Assembly (NCBI RefSeq): GCF_014163735.1
Contig: NZ_JACJDV010000017.1
Location: 1-64,000 of the forward strand
Source of the DNA: Shewanella sp. SR44-3
GTDB taxonomy: Bacteria; Pseudomonadota; Gammaproteobacteria; Enterobacterales; Shewanellaceae
Direction: 5' to 3'
Length of the DNA: 64,000 nucleotides
A program made the translations under genes and the position numbers. Under the pieces are notes generated by a model. That model saw nothing but the letters and a program-made list of their open reading frames with translations. It was not told the DNA's origin and did no database searches. Shown piece after piece: positions 1 through 10,670 of this stretch (its first letter is position 1; the number at the start of each line of letters is the position of its first letter).

Positions 1-160
1 TGATTATCTAAAGCAGTTAAACTGATTTAAATAATTGTCGAATAACTCAATACCTGTGAGTGTCCACACAGATTTCTTGTTCGTATTGTTAAAGAGCGTT
101 GCTAACATGAAAAACTTAATTTTCACTTAGCGGCCGTTGACGCTAGGTCGTTGGCTTGGG
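1..160 (-). promoter_or_regulatory. rRNA leader with boxA antitermination site
   Basis: The transcribed leader below P2 contains GCTCTTTAACAAT on the minus strand (85-97). This is the boxA element bound by NusB/S10 during rRNA antitermination. The mature 16S rRNA has not begun by position 1; no 16S 5' end motif is visible. Confidence 0.8.
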
Positions 161-166
161 CTGCGT

Positions 167-194
167 ATTCTACGCAATCCGTTGTCAGCGTCAA
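167..194 (-). promoter_or_regulatory. rRNA operon promoter P2
   Basis: The minus strand carries -35 TTGACG (189-194) and -10 TAGAAT (167-172) with a 16-base spacer. It lies about 130 bases downstream of P1 in the tandem arrangement usual for enterobacterial-type rRNA operons. Confidence 0.82.
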
Positions 195-295
195 GTGTTT
201 TTTTCAAACTTTCTTTTCGCTTTGAAACATTCTATTTGAATCCTTCAAACTGACTCGTCATTGGCGTGAGCCGCTTGCCGTGTCAGTGGTTGCGC

Positions 296-323
296 ATTAT
301 AGGGAGCTTAATTTTTTACGCAA
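296..323 (-). promoter_or_regulatory. rRNA operon promoter P1
   Basis: Read on the minus strand, a -35 TTGCGT (318-323) is followed after 16 bases by a perfect -10 TATAAT (296-301), then a GC-rich start GCGC, which is typical of stringently controlled rRNA promoters. A second promoter and a boxA antiterminator motif follow downstream on the same strand, so this is the upstream promoter of an rRNA operon whose 16S gene lies beyond the left edge. Confidence 0.85.
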
Positions 324-462
324 GCGCTTTTTAGAGATAATTGTAGTTTTCTTGCTGTTTGTTGTCTTTTTGAACTGAAACCCATATTTTAAGCTATTTT
401 TTATCCAGATCTTAACTTGATAAAGCCTTATACTCAGTAAAACACTTTATTTAGGACTCTCT

Positions 463-1017
463 ATGTCAGCTCATTTACGTACTTATCAAGGCATCACACC
501 AACTCTGGCCGAAGGCACTTATGTTGATACTGCAGCTATTTTAGTTGGTGATATCCATTTAGATGTCGACGCAAGCGTCTGGCCCTTAGTTGCAGCCCGT
601 GGTGATGTTAACCATATTCGTATTGGTAAGCGCTCAAATGTACAAGATGGCTGCATTTTGCATGTTACGCGTAAGTCTGCCGCCAAACCTGACGGTCATC
701 CACTTATTATTGGCGATGATGTCACTATTGGACATAAGGCTATGCTGCACGGATGCCAACTTGGAAATCGAATTTTGATTGGTATGGGGGCTATCGTACT
801 TGATGGTGCAGTAATAGAAGATGATGTCATTCTTGGTGCTGGCTCACTTGTGCCTCCTAATAAGGTACTACAAAGTGGTTTTCTCTATGTTGGCAGTCCT
901 TGTAAGCAGTCACGCCCATTAACTGCTGCCGAATTAGCTTTCTTACCTCAGTCAGCTGACAACTACGTAAGACTTAAGAATGAGTACTTGGAAGATTTAG
1001 CGGCCACTGCAACTTAA
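463..1017 (+). CDS. yrdA: gamma-carbonic anhydrase family protein YrdA
   Basis: A 184-residue left-handed beta-helix protein of the gamma-carbonic anhydrase/YrdA family. Hexapeptide repeats run through most of its length (for example IRIGKRSNVQDG and VTIGHKAMLHGCQLG). The three zinc-ligand histidines of the family are visible as H67, H91 and H96. Family members form trimers with metal sites between subunits. Many, including E. coli YrdA, have weak or unproven carbonic anhydrase activity, so the reaction is uncertain. The gene starts at ATG with GGACTC upstream. It stands alone on the plus strand between the divergent rRNA promoters and the leftward aroE group, a position usual for Shewanella-type genomes. 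Confidence 0.9.
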   Translation: MSAHLRTYQGITPTLAEGTYVDTAAILVGDIHLDVDASVWPLVAARGDVNHIRIGKRSNVQDGCILHVTRKSAAKPDGHPLIIGDDVTIGHKAMLHGCQLGNRILIGMGAIVLDGAVIEDDVILGAGSLVPPNKVLQSGFLYVGSPCKQSRPLTAAELAFLPQSADNYVRLKNEYLEDLAATAT

Positions 1018-1088
1018 CCCAATTAGCTCCTCGTACCACAAATAACAGTTGGCGGTGAACAACACGACTCACCGCCTGCAGCTTATTG

Positions 1089-1355
1089 CTAGGTTTGACT
1101 GGTTAATTGGATCTCGCCTTGTTCATCGAAAGCTTCTTGGGCTATTAGCGACTCAGCCCAATCTTCCATATCGAAACGGTATTCTTCAAACAAGGCCTTT
1201 GCATTGCCGCTATGACAATTAACTTCTTGGGTAAATACACTCAATTGGCTAAAGCTAATACGACAAGTGATGTTTTGCCCTTGTTGCTGAGCATAAAAGC
1301 TCACGCCGGTATCAGTTACATCGATGAGATCGGTAAAGATCACGCTTTGGTTCAT
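1089..1355 (-). CDS. DUF1488 family protein (YrdB-like)
   Basis: An 88-residue acidic cytoplasmic protein resembling DUF1488. The N-terminal half is a short beta-rich segment (VIFTDLIDVTDTGVSFYAQ) and the C-terminal half has a helix with WAESLIAQEAF. No catalytic residues or membrane segments are seen and the molecular role of the family is unknown. It lies just downstream of aroE (35-base gap), as yrdB does beside aroE in enterobacteria, so co-transcription with aroE is likely. Confidence 0.8.
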   Translation of the reverse strand: MNQSVIFTDLIDVTDTGVSFYAQQQGQNITCRISFSQLSVFTQEVNCHSGNAKALFEEYRFDMEDWAESLIAQEAFDEQGEIQLTSQT

Positions 1356-1389
1356 GGATTATCCCAGTTCACTATCTATTTATACCAAG

Positions 1390-2211
1390 CTAACTTCCAA
1401 GTTCGCTGCGAAGCTGCTGCATTACTTTTGCTGCATCAGGGCGTACATTGCGCCATAAATAAAAGCTTTGCGCCGCCTGACCGACCAACATCCCCAAACC
1501 ATCGCAGCACTGACGAGCACCCAAGGACTGTGCCCATTGATTAAATAAACTCACCTCACGGCCGTAGCTCATGTCATAGCAATAAGTGCTGCTAGTAATA
1601 ATCGTGCTCGGCAAGCTAATAAGTTTGCCGGTTAAGCCTGCTGAGCTTGAATTAATAATGACGTCATAGCCAGCAGCGAGCTCTGTAAGCGTTAGCGCCT
1701 TGATATTACCATAGCGACTAAATAACTGAGCTAACTGCAGAGCTTTGTCATGGGTGCGGTTAGTGATATCGAGCTGAGCAACACCCGCCTGTAGCAGGGG
1801 TAAGATACAGCCTCTTGCTGCGCCGCCCGCCCCCACTAGCAATACCCGCTTGTTAGTGAGGGAAGTTAATTGACGCTCAATATCGGCAACCAAACCAAGA
1901 CCGTCGGTATTATCGCCCCTAAGCTTGCCATCTTCTAAGCGCACTAGGGTGTTCACCGCTCCTGCGAGTTGAGCTAACTCACTGAGCTCATCACATAAAG
2001 CAAAAGCTTGCTCTTTAAATGGTGCTGTGACGTTGGCCCCACGACCACCAGAGGCAAAAAATGACTTAATACTAGTCTCAAACCCTTCCACAGGAGCCAG
2101 CACTGCCGAATAGCTCATGTTTTGCTGAGCCTGTTTGGCAAACTCAGTGTGGATCATGGGCGATTTACTCTGGCCGATTGGATTACCAAAAACGGCGTAC
2201 TTATCTGTCAT
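1390..2211 (-). CDS. aroE: shikimate dehydrogenase (NADP+)
   Basis: AroE reduces 3-dehydroshikimate to shikimate with NADPH, the fourth step of the chorismate pathway, in the cytoplasm. At 273 residues it has the normal length. The substrate-binding loop [11 protein letters not shown] lies at residues 11-21. The catalytic lysine is K66 in VTAPFKE, with N87 and D103 (GDNTDG) in the shikimate pocket. The NADP-binding Rossmann loop is GAGGAARG at about 127-134. The gene follows the amidohydrolase pair on the minus strand and precedes the DUF1488 gene. It lacks the usual directly adjacent tsaC/hemF, because the globin and amidohydrolases come between. Confidence 0.95.
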   Translation of the reverse strand: MTDKYAVFGNPIGQSKSPMIHTEFAKQAQQNMSYSAVLAPVEGFETSIKSFFASGGRGANVTAPFKEQAFALCDELSELAQLAGAVNTLVRLEDGKLRGDNTDGLGLVADIERQLTSLTNKRVLLVGAGGAARGCILPLLQAGVAQLDITNRTHDKALQLAQLFSRYGNIKALTLTELAAGYDVIINSSSAGLTGKLISLPSTIITSSTYCYDMSYGREVSLFNQWAQSLGARQCCDGLGMLVGQAAQSFYLWRNVRPDAAKVMQQLRSELGS

Positions 2212-2257
2212 CTCGTTACTCTGTGGTTTGTTCTGCGGTTGTTCCGGCGGCTTACTT

Positions 2258-3535
2258 TTACAGCTCGCGAATTGCCTCGCCTCGATTATAAGCTTTAGGC
2301 AATGGCGATTGCGTCATATAGCGGTTACGAAGCTTATCCTGACGACTCTCAAGTTGCTGTGCCTTACCCTTTATCCATAATTTTTCGACTCTAGTGCTGT
2401 ATTCGAACGGATCCCCGCTCCAAAGTACTAAATCCGCTTCTTTTCCTATCTTAATACGTCCCGAATTTAACTGAAACACATCGGCAGCATTTGCGGTTAG
2501 TGCTTTTAGAGCCTCTTGAGCAGGTAAGCCATTAGCCACAGCATTACCCGCGGTATACCTCAGTGCATATAAACCATGACTGTCACCTGGTAAGGACAAA
2601 ATAATCTTAACTCCAGCCTGATTAAGCTGAGCGGCATTAGTCATGGCATTATTGAGTGAGTCAAAGCCATCTGGCAGATTATCCATGGCATTGATAATGA
2701 CCGGTACCTTGGCATCCACCAGCTGCTGTGCCACTAGTGCTCCATCCGCGGCGCCACTTATCACTAGTTTCAGCTGATATTGCTGTTTCAGCTTAAGCAA
2801 TGCCAAAATATCACTCGCGCGATGAGCTTCTGCAATTAGGGTTTTATTGCCTTTTAGCACCTCGATTAGCACCAACTGCTCGCGACTTGGCTCTTTATCT
2901 TCTTTGTCACTTGATTTGGCTTTAGCTTTTTTGCTCGCTTTAAGCTGTGCCTCTTGGGCATCGGCTAATTGTTCTGCAAGGGTTTGCAGTGACATAGCTC
3001 GAGAGCCTTCATCTTTAGCACCGACTTTCACCAGTAATGGACCTTGGGCTGAGATGATGCTATCCCATTCTCCAGACAAGGAAACCACAAAGGCTTGCCC
3101 CGCAAAAATGCTTTCACCACCGCGACTCACTACCAGATTAGAAGTCACGCCGCCTTTACGGGCAAAAGCGATAGTGCTGGCTTTAGGGTTAAACCCTAAA
3201 CTGGGGTCGAAACTAATACCGGCCTCTTTGTCGCCGCTATCATTAGTTGTTGCCACCATGCCAACTTCAACTAAGCCTAACGGGTTCATCGAACCGATAA
3301 GCCCTGGCGTTAACGTCTTGCCCTCTGCATCAAATTCAACATCGGCTTGGTAGTTTTTGGGGTTTATCCCGATGATTTTATCATCCTCAATCAGCACTGT
3401 GGCCTGAGTTAATATGCCTTGCTCTGTCGCCGTATGTACTGTGGCATTTTTAATCGCTAAAGTTTGCGCCGATAGCGAGCCAGTGAACAATAAGGCGCAG
3501 GCTAAGCTCAGTGGCAATCGTTTATTATTTATCAT
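2258..3535 (-). CDS. secreted amidohydrolase-like protein lacking the HxH metal motif
   Basis: A 425-residue amidohydrolase-superfamily protein with an N-terminal signal peptide ([18 protein letters not shown]). The ATG at 3535 is preferred over an in-frame start 93 bases upstream because it begins the signal peptide, follows AGGGA, and does not overlap the preceding gene. The composite beta-sandwich segments are normal at both ends ([35 protein letters not shown]). Where the superfamily has its HxH metal-binding motif after TPGLI, this protein reads [12 protein letters not shown], so the first two metal histidines are missing. A lysine/alanine-rich linker ([19 protein letters not shown]) interrupts the middle. 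It is probably co-transcribed with the complete paralogue upstream (19-base gap). Substrate unknown; it could be a non-catalytic partner. Confidence 0.82.
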   Translation of the reverse strand: MINNKRLPLSLACALLFTGSLSAQTLAIKNATVHTATEQGILTQATVLIEDDKIIGINPKNYQADVEFDAEGKTLTPGLIGSMNPLGLVEVGMVATTNDSGDKEAGISFDPSLGFNPKASTIAFARKGGVTSNLVVSRGGESIFAGQAFVVSLSGEWDSIISAQGPLLVKVGAKDEGSRAMSLQTLAEQLADAQEAQLKASKKAKAKSSDKEDKEPSREQLVLIEVLKGNKTLIAEAHRASDILALLKLKQQYQLKLVISGAADGALVAQQLVDAKVPVIINAMDNLPDGFDSLNNAMTNAAQLNQAGVKIILSLPGDSHGLYALRYTAGNAVANGLPAQEALKALTANAADVFQLNSGRIKIGKEADLVLWSGDPFEYSTRVEKLWIKGKAQQLESRQDKLRNRYMTQSPLPKAYNRGEAIREL

Positions 3536-3554
3536 GTTAATCCCTGTTGTCGGC

Positions 3555-4949
3555 CTATTGTTGCCCAAGCATAAAGTCACTTTTAGCCTGATAGGCTGGA
3601 ACTTTACGGTCGTAGACTTTAGCGCCATCGATATACACTTGGTCTGCTAACGCATAAACACTAAATGGATTGCCATTCCAGAGGACGATATCAGCATTTT
3701 TACCCACTTCAACCGAACCTGTTTTAGCATTAATACCTAAAGATTTAGCAGCATTTAAGGTTATCCATGCGATAGCATCCTCTTCCTTAAGCTTAAAGCC
3801 TTGCTCATTAGCTCGATAAAGAATTTTGGCCGCTTCTTGGTTCAGGCGCTGAATAGTCACAGCTGAGTCTGAGTGCACTATGGCGCAAGAGCTTTTCGCC
3901 GCATCCACCATGGCAACGTTTTCCAACACCATGTCATAGGCTTCCATCTTAAAGCCCCACCAATCTGGCCACATGGCGGCGCAGTTCTGGTTTTGCGCCA
4001 AGAGATCAGCAATTTTGTATGCCTCGATGGCGTGATGAAAGGTGCCAGAGTGATAATTAAACTCTTTACCTAAATCTATCATCATCGCCATTTCTTCGGC
4101 TTTATAACAATGATTGTGAATAAGTATTTCCCCCTCCAACACCCCGACTAAGGTGTCTTTCATCAAGTCACGTTTCGGGGCTTTAGGATTTTTACCTAAG
4201 TTATAATCGGCGTCATACTTATCCCATGCGCGCTTATATTCAGTGGCTTCGATAAAGGCCTGCCGATAACCCGCCATATTGCCCATACGAGTCATAGGCA
4301 ATGTTTCACGGCTGCCATAGAGCGACTTAGGATTCTCACCACAGGCCATCTTTAGGCCATAAGGTGCTGCGGGAAACTTCATGGCTTGCATGGTTTGAGT
4401 GGGCACATTTTTTAAGGTGACTCCCCTGCCACCAATAAGATTGGCAGAACCTGGCAATATCTGCATTGTGGTCACGCCACCTTCTCGGGCGCGGTTAAAG
4501 CCTGGGTCTTGAGGCCAAACACTATGCTCCGCCCACACTTCGGCGGTAACAGGTGCCGTCATTTCATTGCCATCATTGTGGGACTCTACCCCAGGGCTTG
4601 GGTACACCCCAAGATGGGAGTGAACATCAATAATCCCTGGTGTTAACCATTTTCCGCTAGCATCCACTTGCCGCGCATCTGTGGCCACAAGTTGACTACC
4701 GACAGCGGCAATTTTCCCTTCAACCACCAGCACATCGGTATTTTCAAGCTTTTGACCTGTCGCCGTTAACACCGTGGCATTTTTCAGCAACAAGGTATCG
4801 CTGGGCATCGCCTGATAAGTACTTGGGTAAGGGTTTTTATTGATAGTCACTTTAGGGTCTTGCTGAACTCGGCCGCAGCCAACTAACGTAGATGCTGTTA
4901 GCGCCGCAGTTATTGCAACAAATACCAATGACGGCGAAGAACCTGCCAT
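3555..4949 (-). CDS. amidohydrolase lipoprotein, metal-dependent hydrolase
   Basis: A 464-residue amidohydrolase-superfamily enzyme, similar in type to imidazolonepropionase-like hydrolases of cyclic amides. The start at 4949 is chosen because AAAGGAG precedes it and it opens a lipoprotein signal ending in the lipobox LVGC (residues 22-25). The protein is therefore predicted to be lipid-anchored. The metal motif is intact (IDVHSHLGVYPSPG), with further likely ligands in LIHNHCYKAEEM, FHHAIEAYKI and the late aspartate of IVHSDSAVTI. The C-terminal sandwich strand is VGKNADIVLWNGNPFSVY. It is the first gene of a two-gene unit with the HxH-less paralogue. The substrate cannot be read from sequence; dipeptides or hydantoin/lactam-like compounds are possible for this family. 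Confidence 0.85.
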   Translation of the reverse strand: MAGSSPSLVFVAITAALTASTLVGCGRVQQDPKVTINKNPYPSTYQAMPSDTLLLKNATVLTATGQKLENTDVLVVEGKIAAVGSQLVATDARQVDASGKWLTPGIIDVHSHLGVYPSPGVESHNDGNEMTAPVTAEVWAEHSVWPQDPGFNRAREGGVTTMQILPGSANLIGGRGVTLKNVPTQTMQAMKFPAAPYGLKMACGENPKSLYGSRETLPMTRMGNMAGYRQAFIEATEYKRAWDKYDADYNLGKNPKAPKRDLMKDTLVGVLEGEILIHNHCYKAEEMAMMIDLGKEFNYHSGTFHHAIEAYKIADLLAQNQNCAAMWPDWWGFKMEAYDMVLENVAMVDAAKSSCAIVHSDSAVTIQRLNQEAAKILYRANEQGFKLKEEDAIAWITLNAAKSLGINAKTGSVEVGKNADIVLWNGNPFSVYALADQVYIDGAKVYDRKVPAYQAKSDFMLGQQ

Positions 4950-5149
4950 AGTTTTATCTCCTTTATTTTTGTTCAATCTAAACAAGTTTGCCCTTAAAGA
5001 ACAGCCGCTAACTGTATAAAAAGATTTCATAAAAGGCAGTTCGCCTTTAAATCGACAAAAAAACACCCTCAAAACTTTGGATCTCGCCAACGCTTAGCCT
5101 AGGCTAGCGTTATAATGCCAGCACAATAACCACTATGAATGAAGAGTAA

Positions 5150-5584
5150 ATGAACTGGCTAAAAAAGCTTTTTACAAAATCAGCAGCTCGCGATGACAGG
5201 GATGCAGAACAATCCAATGCCTATGACTTAATTGGTGGCGATAAGGTGATTAAAGCCATAGCCCATGAGTTTTACCAGCAGATGCAAACAAGGCAAGATA
5301 CTCAGGCTTTACTCGCCATCCATCGCGCGCCGATTGCAGAGTCGGAACAAAAACTTTATGAGTTTTTATCTGGCTGGCTTGGTGGGCCGCAACTGTATCA
5401 ACAAAAATATGGTCATCCGGCATTAAGAGCCAGACACATGCCATTTGCCATTGATGCATCAATGCGTGACCAATGGCTTAGCTGCATGCACAGCGCCATA
5501 GAAAAACACATAAAAAAGCCTGAACATCGCCAAGCGATTATTCAGGCTATCTCAACATTGGCCGATCACATGCGTAACCAGTAA
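5150..5584 (+). CDS. group II truncated hemoglobin
   Basis: A 144-residue truncated-globin (2-on-2 fold) protein. The N-terminal 25 residues are a variable basic extension. The globin core begins at AYDLIGGDKVIKAIAHEFYQQM. The group II signature is the run WLGGPQLYQQKYGHPALRARH, where the H after YG is the probable proximal heme ligand and the W of the distal pocket follows in RDQWLSCM. Such proteins bind O2 or NO and are linked to oxidative or nitrosative stress, but the exact role varies. The gene is convergent with hemF (13-base gap), so the heme connection may be positional only. Confidence 0.88.
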   Translation: MNWLKKLFTKSAARDDRDAEQSNAYDLIGGDKVIKAIAHEFYQQMQTRQDTQALLAIHRAPIAESEQKLYEFLSGWLGGPQLYQQKYGHPALRARHMPFAIDASMRDQWLSCMHSAIEKHIKKPEHRQAIIQAISTLADHMRNQ

Positions 5585-5597
5585 TGCTCAATAAGGC

Positions 5598-7092
<1,495 letters not shown>

Positions 7093-7213
7093 TAAGGTTC
7101 CTTGGGCACTAAGATTTCATTGATGTGTAGATAAAGAGCTTAACTTCAGCGCGATTATACAGTCTCTATAAGTGGGCACAAATAACCTTTAAAGCCAGAG
7201 TAACATCAATAAA

Positions 7214-7777
7214 TTATAACGCTCGTTTGTACTTGCAAGCCTTTTGCGGACATTCTAAACGTAAACCCGCAGCGCCTTTACGCTCCACGAGAATACCAAA
7301 ACCACAGTCAGGGCAAGCCTCATTGTGGGGCGGATAGTTGACAATAAATTTACACTTGGGGTAGTGATTGCAAGCAAAAAAGGTTTTGCCAAAACGACTG
7401 GTGCGGGATTCTAACTGGCCTTTATGGCATGTTGGGCATGTTATGGGTTCTTGCGCCACGCTATGGTCGGTTTTTTCGATGTGATTACACTCAGGATAAT
7501 GGCTACAGCCGATAAAAATACCAAACCTGCCCGATTTAACCGCCAATTCATGACCACATTTAGGACACTCAGATCCCGCAATCAATTGGGTATCTATGGC
7601 CTCATGCTGCACTAGTGGGCGAGTATAGTCGCAGCTTGGATAATTATTGCAGCCAACAAAGCCGCCATGTTTGCTATGCCTAACCGATAATTCACAGCCG
7701 CATTTAGGGCACTGTTCATACTCTTTCTCTAGCGCATGCTCATGGGCACTAAACAGTTGTTGATCGATTTTGGACAT
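7214..7777 (-). CDS. yrdD: topoisomerase-type C4 zinc-finger DNA-binding protein YrdD
   Basis: A 187-residue protein made almost entirely of C4 zinc ribbons like those in the C-terminal region of topoisomerase I. Four units can be read: CPKCG...CNNYPSCDY, CPKCG...CSHYPECNH, CPTCH...CNHYPKCKF and a divergent last one CPDCG...CPQKACKY. There is no topoisomerase catalytic domain, so this is a free-standing nucleic-acid-binding protein of unproven role. It lies between smg/dprA and tsaC on the minus strand and is separated from smg by a terminator hairpin. Confidence 0.9.
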   Translation of the reverse strand: MSKIDQQLFSAHEHALEKEYEQCPKCGCELSVRHSKHGGFVGCNNYPSCDYTRPLVQHEAIDTQLIAGSECPKCGHELAVKSGRFGIFIGCSHYPECNHIEKTDHSVAQEPITCPTCHKGQLESRTSRFGKTFFACNHYPKCKFIVNYPPHNEACPDCGFGILVERKGAAGLRLECPQKACKYKRAL

Positions 7778-7822
7778 GGGACTCTCAATTACCTAAGCAT
7801 TATTTATATTCGATTAGCGATC

Positions 7823-7846
7823 AAAAAAGGAGGCTAAGCCTCCTTT
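7823..7846 (-). terminator. Rho-independent terminator after smg
   Basis: On the minus strand a 9-bp stem AAAGGAGGC / GCCTCCTTT with a 3-base loop (stem arms 7838-7846 and 7826-7834) runs into a T6 tract at 7823-7828. It lies 13 bases past the smg stop and should end the lysM-dprA-smg transcript before yrdD. Confidence 0.85.
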
Positions 7847-7858
7847 CATTTTTCTCAT

Positions 7859-8332
7859 TTAAGAGTGTAAGCGCCCTTCCGGTTGCTCAAAGATTAAGTC
7901 TTCCATCTGTTCATAGGCTGACTCATTACCAGGCACATTAAATAGTACCATAAGTATTACCCACTTAAGATCATCTAAGATAAGGCTAGCCTCATCTAAT
8001 TCCATGACTCTGTCGATCACCATTTCACGGGTTTCAACGCTGAGCACTTGAATTTGCTCAAGGAATAATAAAAAACCACGACTCTCAACATCAAGTTTCG
8101 CCATTTCATCTTTGGTATAGATGCGAAATGATTGCTGCGCATGATTGCACAGATATGGCTTATCGCTTTCTTGCAGATCAGCCAAACGCTCAAGCCAAGA
8201 AAGCGCTTTTAAAATATCGGCTTGGTGAAAACCAGCTCGGGTGAGTTCTTTGGTTAGTTCATCTTCATCAACTAACAACTCAATTTCACTATGCACATAG
8301 TTTTCAAATAGATACATGAGGATATCAAACAT
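7859..8332 (-). CDS. smg: DUF494 family protein Smg
   Basis: The 157-residue product is exactly the length of E. coli Smg. It is an all-helical acidic protein of unknown function (DUF494). The start is placed at [16 protein letters not shown] (position 8332), which matches the usual Smg N-terminus and is preceded by GAGGAG. A longer in-frame start would overlap dprA. The dprA stop is 3 bases upstream, so the two are almost certainly translated from one message, as in most gammaproteobacteria. Confidence 0.93.
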   Translation of the reverse strand: MFDILMYLFENYVHSEIELLVDEDELTKELTRAGFHQADILKALSWLERLADLQESDKPYLCNHAQQSFRIYTKDEMAKLDVESRGFLLFLEQIQVLSVETREMVIDRVMELDEASLILDDLKWVILMVLFNVPGNESAYEQMEDLIFEQPEGRLHS

Positions 8333-8334
8333 AC

Positions 8335-9351
8335 CTAGCTCCTCTTTAGTCTGACGTAACCGCCGGGGACCGATGCCACCCAACCCTGTAACTCAAGTTC
8401 AAGCATTTGCACTAACACCAGATCTATCGTTTTTCCACTATGCTCAACCACCATATCAAGACTTGTGGTCTCATATCCTACACTAGCTAACAGCTGAGGA
8501 AATGGCAAATTACAATTATTGTCAGCTTGTATATGGTGACGACTACGCACATCTTCAAGGTGAAAGTCGATTAAACTGACTAATTCTTCCATTATATCGG
8601 CAGCAGACTCCACAAGCTTTGCCCCATTTTTAATTAAATCGTGACAACCTTGATGATATCCGCCTATCACTGAGCCCGGCACCGCAAACACTTCGCGGTT
8701 TTGCTCCATGGCAAGGCGAGCACTAATGAGTGAGCCACTCTTGCGACACGCTTCCACCACTAAAGTGCCCACACTCAAGCCACTGACGATGCGATTACGG
8801 CGAGGAAAATTGGCAGCAAAGGCGGTAACGTCCGGCCAATATTCGCTAATAATGCAGCCTGACTGTTGAATCTGTTGATATAGACCTTGATGACGTTTGG
8901 GGTACACTTGTTCAACCCCTGAACCTAAAACAGCAACTGTACTCCCTCCCTGAACCAAGGCACCTTTATGGGCCGCACCATCTATGCCTGTAGCCATTCC
9001 ACTAGTAATGGCTAGACCCTGATAAGCCAATTGCCCTGCCAATGTATGTGCAATTTCAAGTCCCGCCGGCGATGCGTTACGGCTACCTACGATTGCCAAT
9101 GAAGGTAATAATAAGCGATGAATATCGCCCTTGATAAATAACACACTCGGGGGATCGCTGATTTGCTTTAATAACCTAGGGTACTGAGCATCACTAAAGG
9201 TCACAATATGGTGATTTTCAGCAGATGCTAGCCAAGTTAATGCCTGTTCGACCTTGGGAAAGTTGATACTGAGTTTGGCAAGAGTGCTGCTAGAAAGGGG
9301 CAAGGTGTGCTTTTCATGCTCGAGGCGTTGCCGCAACTCTTCCACGTCCAT
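8335..9351 (-). CDS. dprA: DNA processing protein DprA (start probably upstream, non-ATG)
   Basis: DprA (Smf) loads RecA on single-stranded DNA during transformation and is widely kept in non-competent species. The extended Rossmann core is complete: [42 protein letters not shown] and [16 protein letters not shown]-terminal winged-helix-like segment ([21 protein letters not shown]) follows. The first ATG (9351) gives 338 residues. The frame stays open upstream to 9453 and encodes DNLVDWLIVAAVSGLGPARI, which looks like the family's N-terminal SAM-like domain. The real start is therefore likely ATT at 9435 or CTG at 9423, next to the lysM stop. The coordinates given are the conservative ATG form. 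Confidence 0.9.
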   Translation of the reverse strand: MDVEELRQRLEHEKHTLPLSSSTLAKLSINFPKVEQALTWLASAENHHIVTFSDAQYPRLLKQISDPPSVLFIKGDIHRLLLPSLAIVGSRNASPAGLEIAHTLAGQLAYQGLAITSGMATGIDGAAHKGALVQGGSTVAVLGSGVEQVYPKRHQGLYQQIQQSGCIISEYWPDVTAFAANFPRRNRIVSGLSVGTLVVEACRKSGSLISARLAMEQNREVFAVPGSVIGGYHQGCHDLIKNGAKLVESAADIMEELVSLIDFHLEDVRSRHHIQADNNCNLPFPQLLASVGYETTSLDMVVEHSGKTIDLVLVQMLELELQGWVASVPGGYVRLKRS

Positions 9352-9434
9352 ATGGGATAATAATTGTTGGATCCGAGCTGGCCCTAACCCAGATACAGCA
9401 GCAACAATTAGCCAGTCGACCAGGTTGTCAGAAA

Positions 9435-10532
9435 TTACAAATTCCGCAAAGACTTAAGTTCAGGCGTAATAAGTTTATCTTTGACCCTCACTGGATGAGC
9501 ATTAGACATAATCAACGCCATACTGGTTTTTTCAAACACTTTAAACACCATCACATTGCCATTAAATACATCGGGGACTTGATAAACTCTGTCGTTGGAA
9601 AACTTAGCGACTAGGTTATCATATGATGATCTATCGATTTCTCGCACCGGTAAGCCATCTTGGCCTATCACTATTTTTTCACCATCACGGTAAATCGCAA
9701 ACACATGCCCAGGTTCAATGCCATCGGCTTTCCCCCTGTCCAGATATACCACATCTAACTTACCCACTTCACGAATATCCTTTTCAATAGCAAGCACTTC
9801 CGTAGGCTCAGTAAGTTGAGCCGCTTTAGGCATAAACAATGCTGACATTAAAGCTTGATCTTCAACCGGTGCAACACGAAAACCGACTTTGGTCTCCTGC
9901 AGGTTAGTTAACAATTTAATCTTAGAGATTTCGCCAGACTCCACCACTCGCCCGCTAGCACTCAAGATAATCTCCTGCCCCAGGGGTTCATCCGTGCTCG
10001 CCTGAAAAAACTCTCGGCCAGGAACGTAAATGGCAACCTTCTCACCTATTGGCATATTAGTATCGACATAGACGATATCGCCCACAATATGATGTTTAGA
10101 AGGGCTTTCGCCGCCAAGTACCATGGGTAGAGCTTCTAACCAGGTTTTCTCGACAATACGATTTTGGGCTAAATATGGCTGTATCAAAGATAACGCTACC
10201 GCTGGGATAGCGGCATTCTTCGATTTAACCCTACCTTCAACCAACTTCTTGAGCAGGGTTTTATTCCGCACCAATCTAGGTTGGCCATCAATAAATACTA
10301 AGGTCAATTGGTCGCCAGGGTAAATCAGATGGGGGTTTGCGATATGAGGATTTCCCCCCCACAAGGTGGGCCAACGCCAAGGATCATTTAAAAAATAACC
10401 TGAGATGTCCCAGAGAGTATCGCCTTTTTTAACGACATAGGTATCAGGGTGCCCTGACTTTAAAGCCAACGTATCTGCATGTAATTGCGTCACACCCAAT
10501 GAGAGAAATATAACTAATAATATGCGTTTCAT
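9435..10532 (-). CDS. secreted LysM-domain protein
   Basis: An exported protein with one LysM peptidoglycan-binding domain near the N-terminus (YVVKKGDTLWDISGYFL through NPHLIYPGDQLTLV, about residues 30-85). The rest is a 270-residue region without a recognised catalytic motif. The signal peptide MKRILLVIFLSLGVTQLHA favours the ATG at 10532 over one 12 bases upstream. A tryptophan-rich insert (DPWRWPTLWGG) lies in the LysM unit and is common in this family beside dprA. The gene overlaps or abuts dprA and heads the lysM-dprA-smg unit, divergent from def. A cell-wall binding role is likely; the exact function is unknown. Confidence 0.88.
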   Translation of the reverse strand: MKRILLVIFLSLGVTQLHADTLALKSGHPDTYVVKKGDTLWDISGYFLNDPWRWPTLWGGNPHIANPHLIYPGDQLTLVFIDGQPRLVRNKTLLKKLVEGRVKSKNAAIPAVALSLIQPYLAQNRIVEKTWLEALPMVLGGESPSKHHIVGDIVYVDTNMPIGEKVAIYVPGREFFQASTDEPLGQEIILSASGRVVESGEISKIKLLTNLQETKVGFRVAPVEDQALMSALFMPKAAQLTEPTEVLAIEKDIREVGKLDVVYLDRGKADGIEPGHVFAIYRDGEKIVIGQDGLPVREIDRSSYDNLVAKFSNDRVYQVPDVFNGNVMVFKVFEKTSMALIMSNAHPVRVKDKLITPELKSLRNL

Positions 10533-10670
10533 GGTGGCATCCATGTTGTTTAGCTCTTTATTAGAGCTTTTTACTGTTATTGAGAGTCAGTAGGGATTAA
10601 AATTACCCCCATTAGCAATAGCCAGTATAGTTAACTGGTTATCAATTGACATATTTCTACGAGTTTATAT

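Noticed and set aside
1-160. Start of 16S rRNA within the window
   Set aside because: Only the boxA leader is present. The conserved 16S 5' sequence is not found before position 1 on the minus strand.
2847-3353. 168-residue plus-strand frame opposite the HxH-less amidohydrolase
   Set aside because: Serine- and leucine-rich antisense shadow with no ribosome site or family match; the minus-strand gene explains the region.
4306-4314. TGTTTCACG, a half parS inside the amidohydrolase lipoprotein gene
   Set aside because: Only one arm matches; the other half reads GCTGCC, so ParB binding is not expected.
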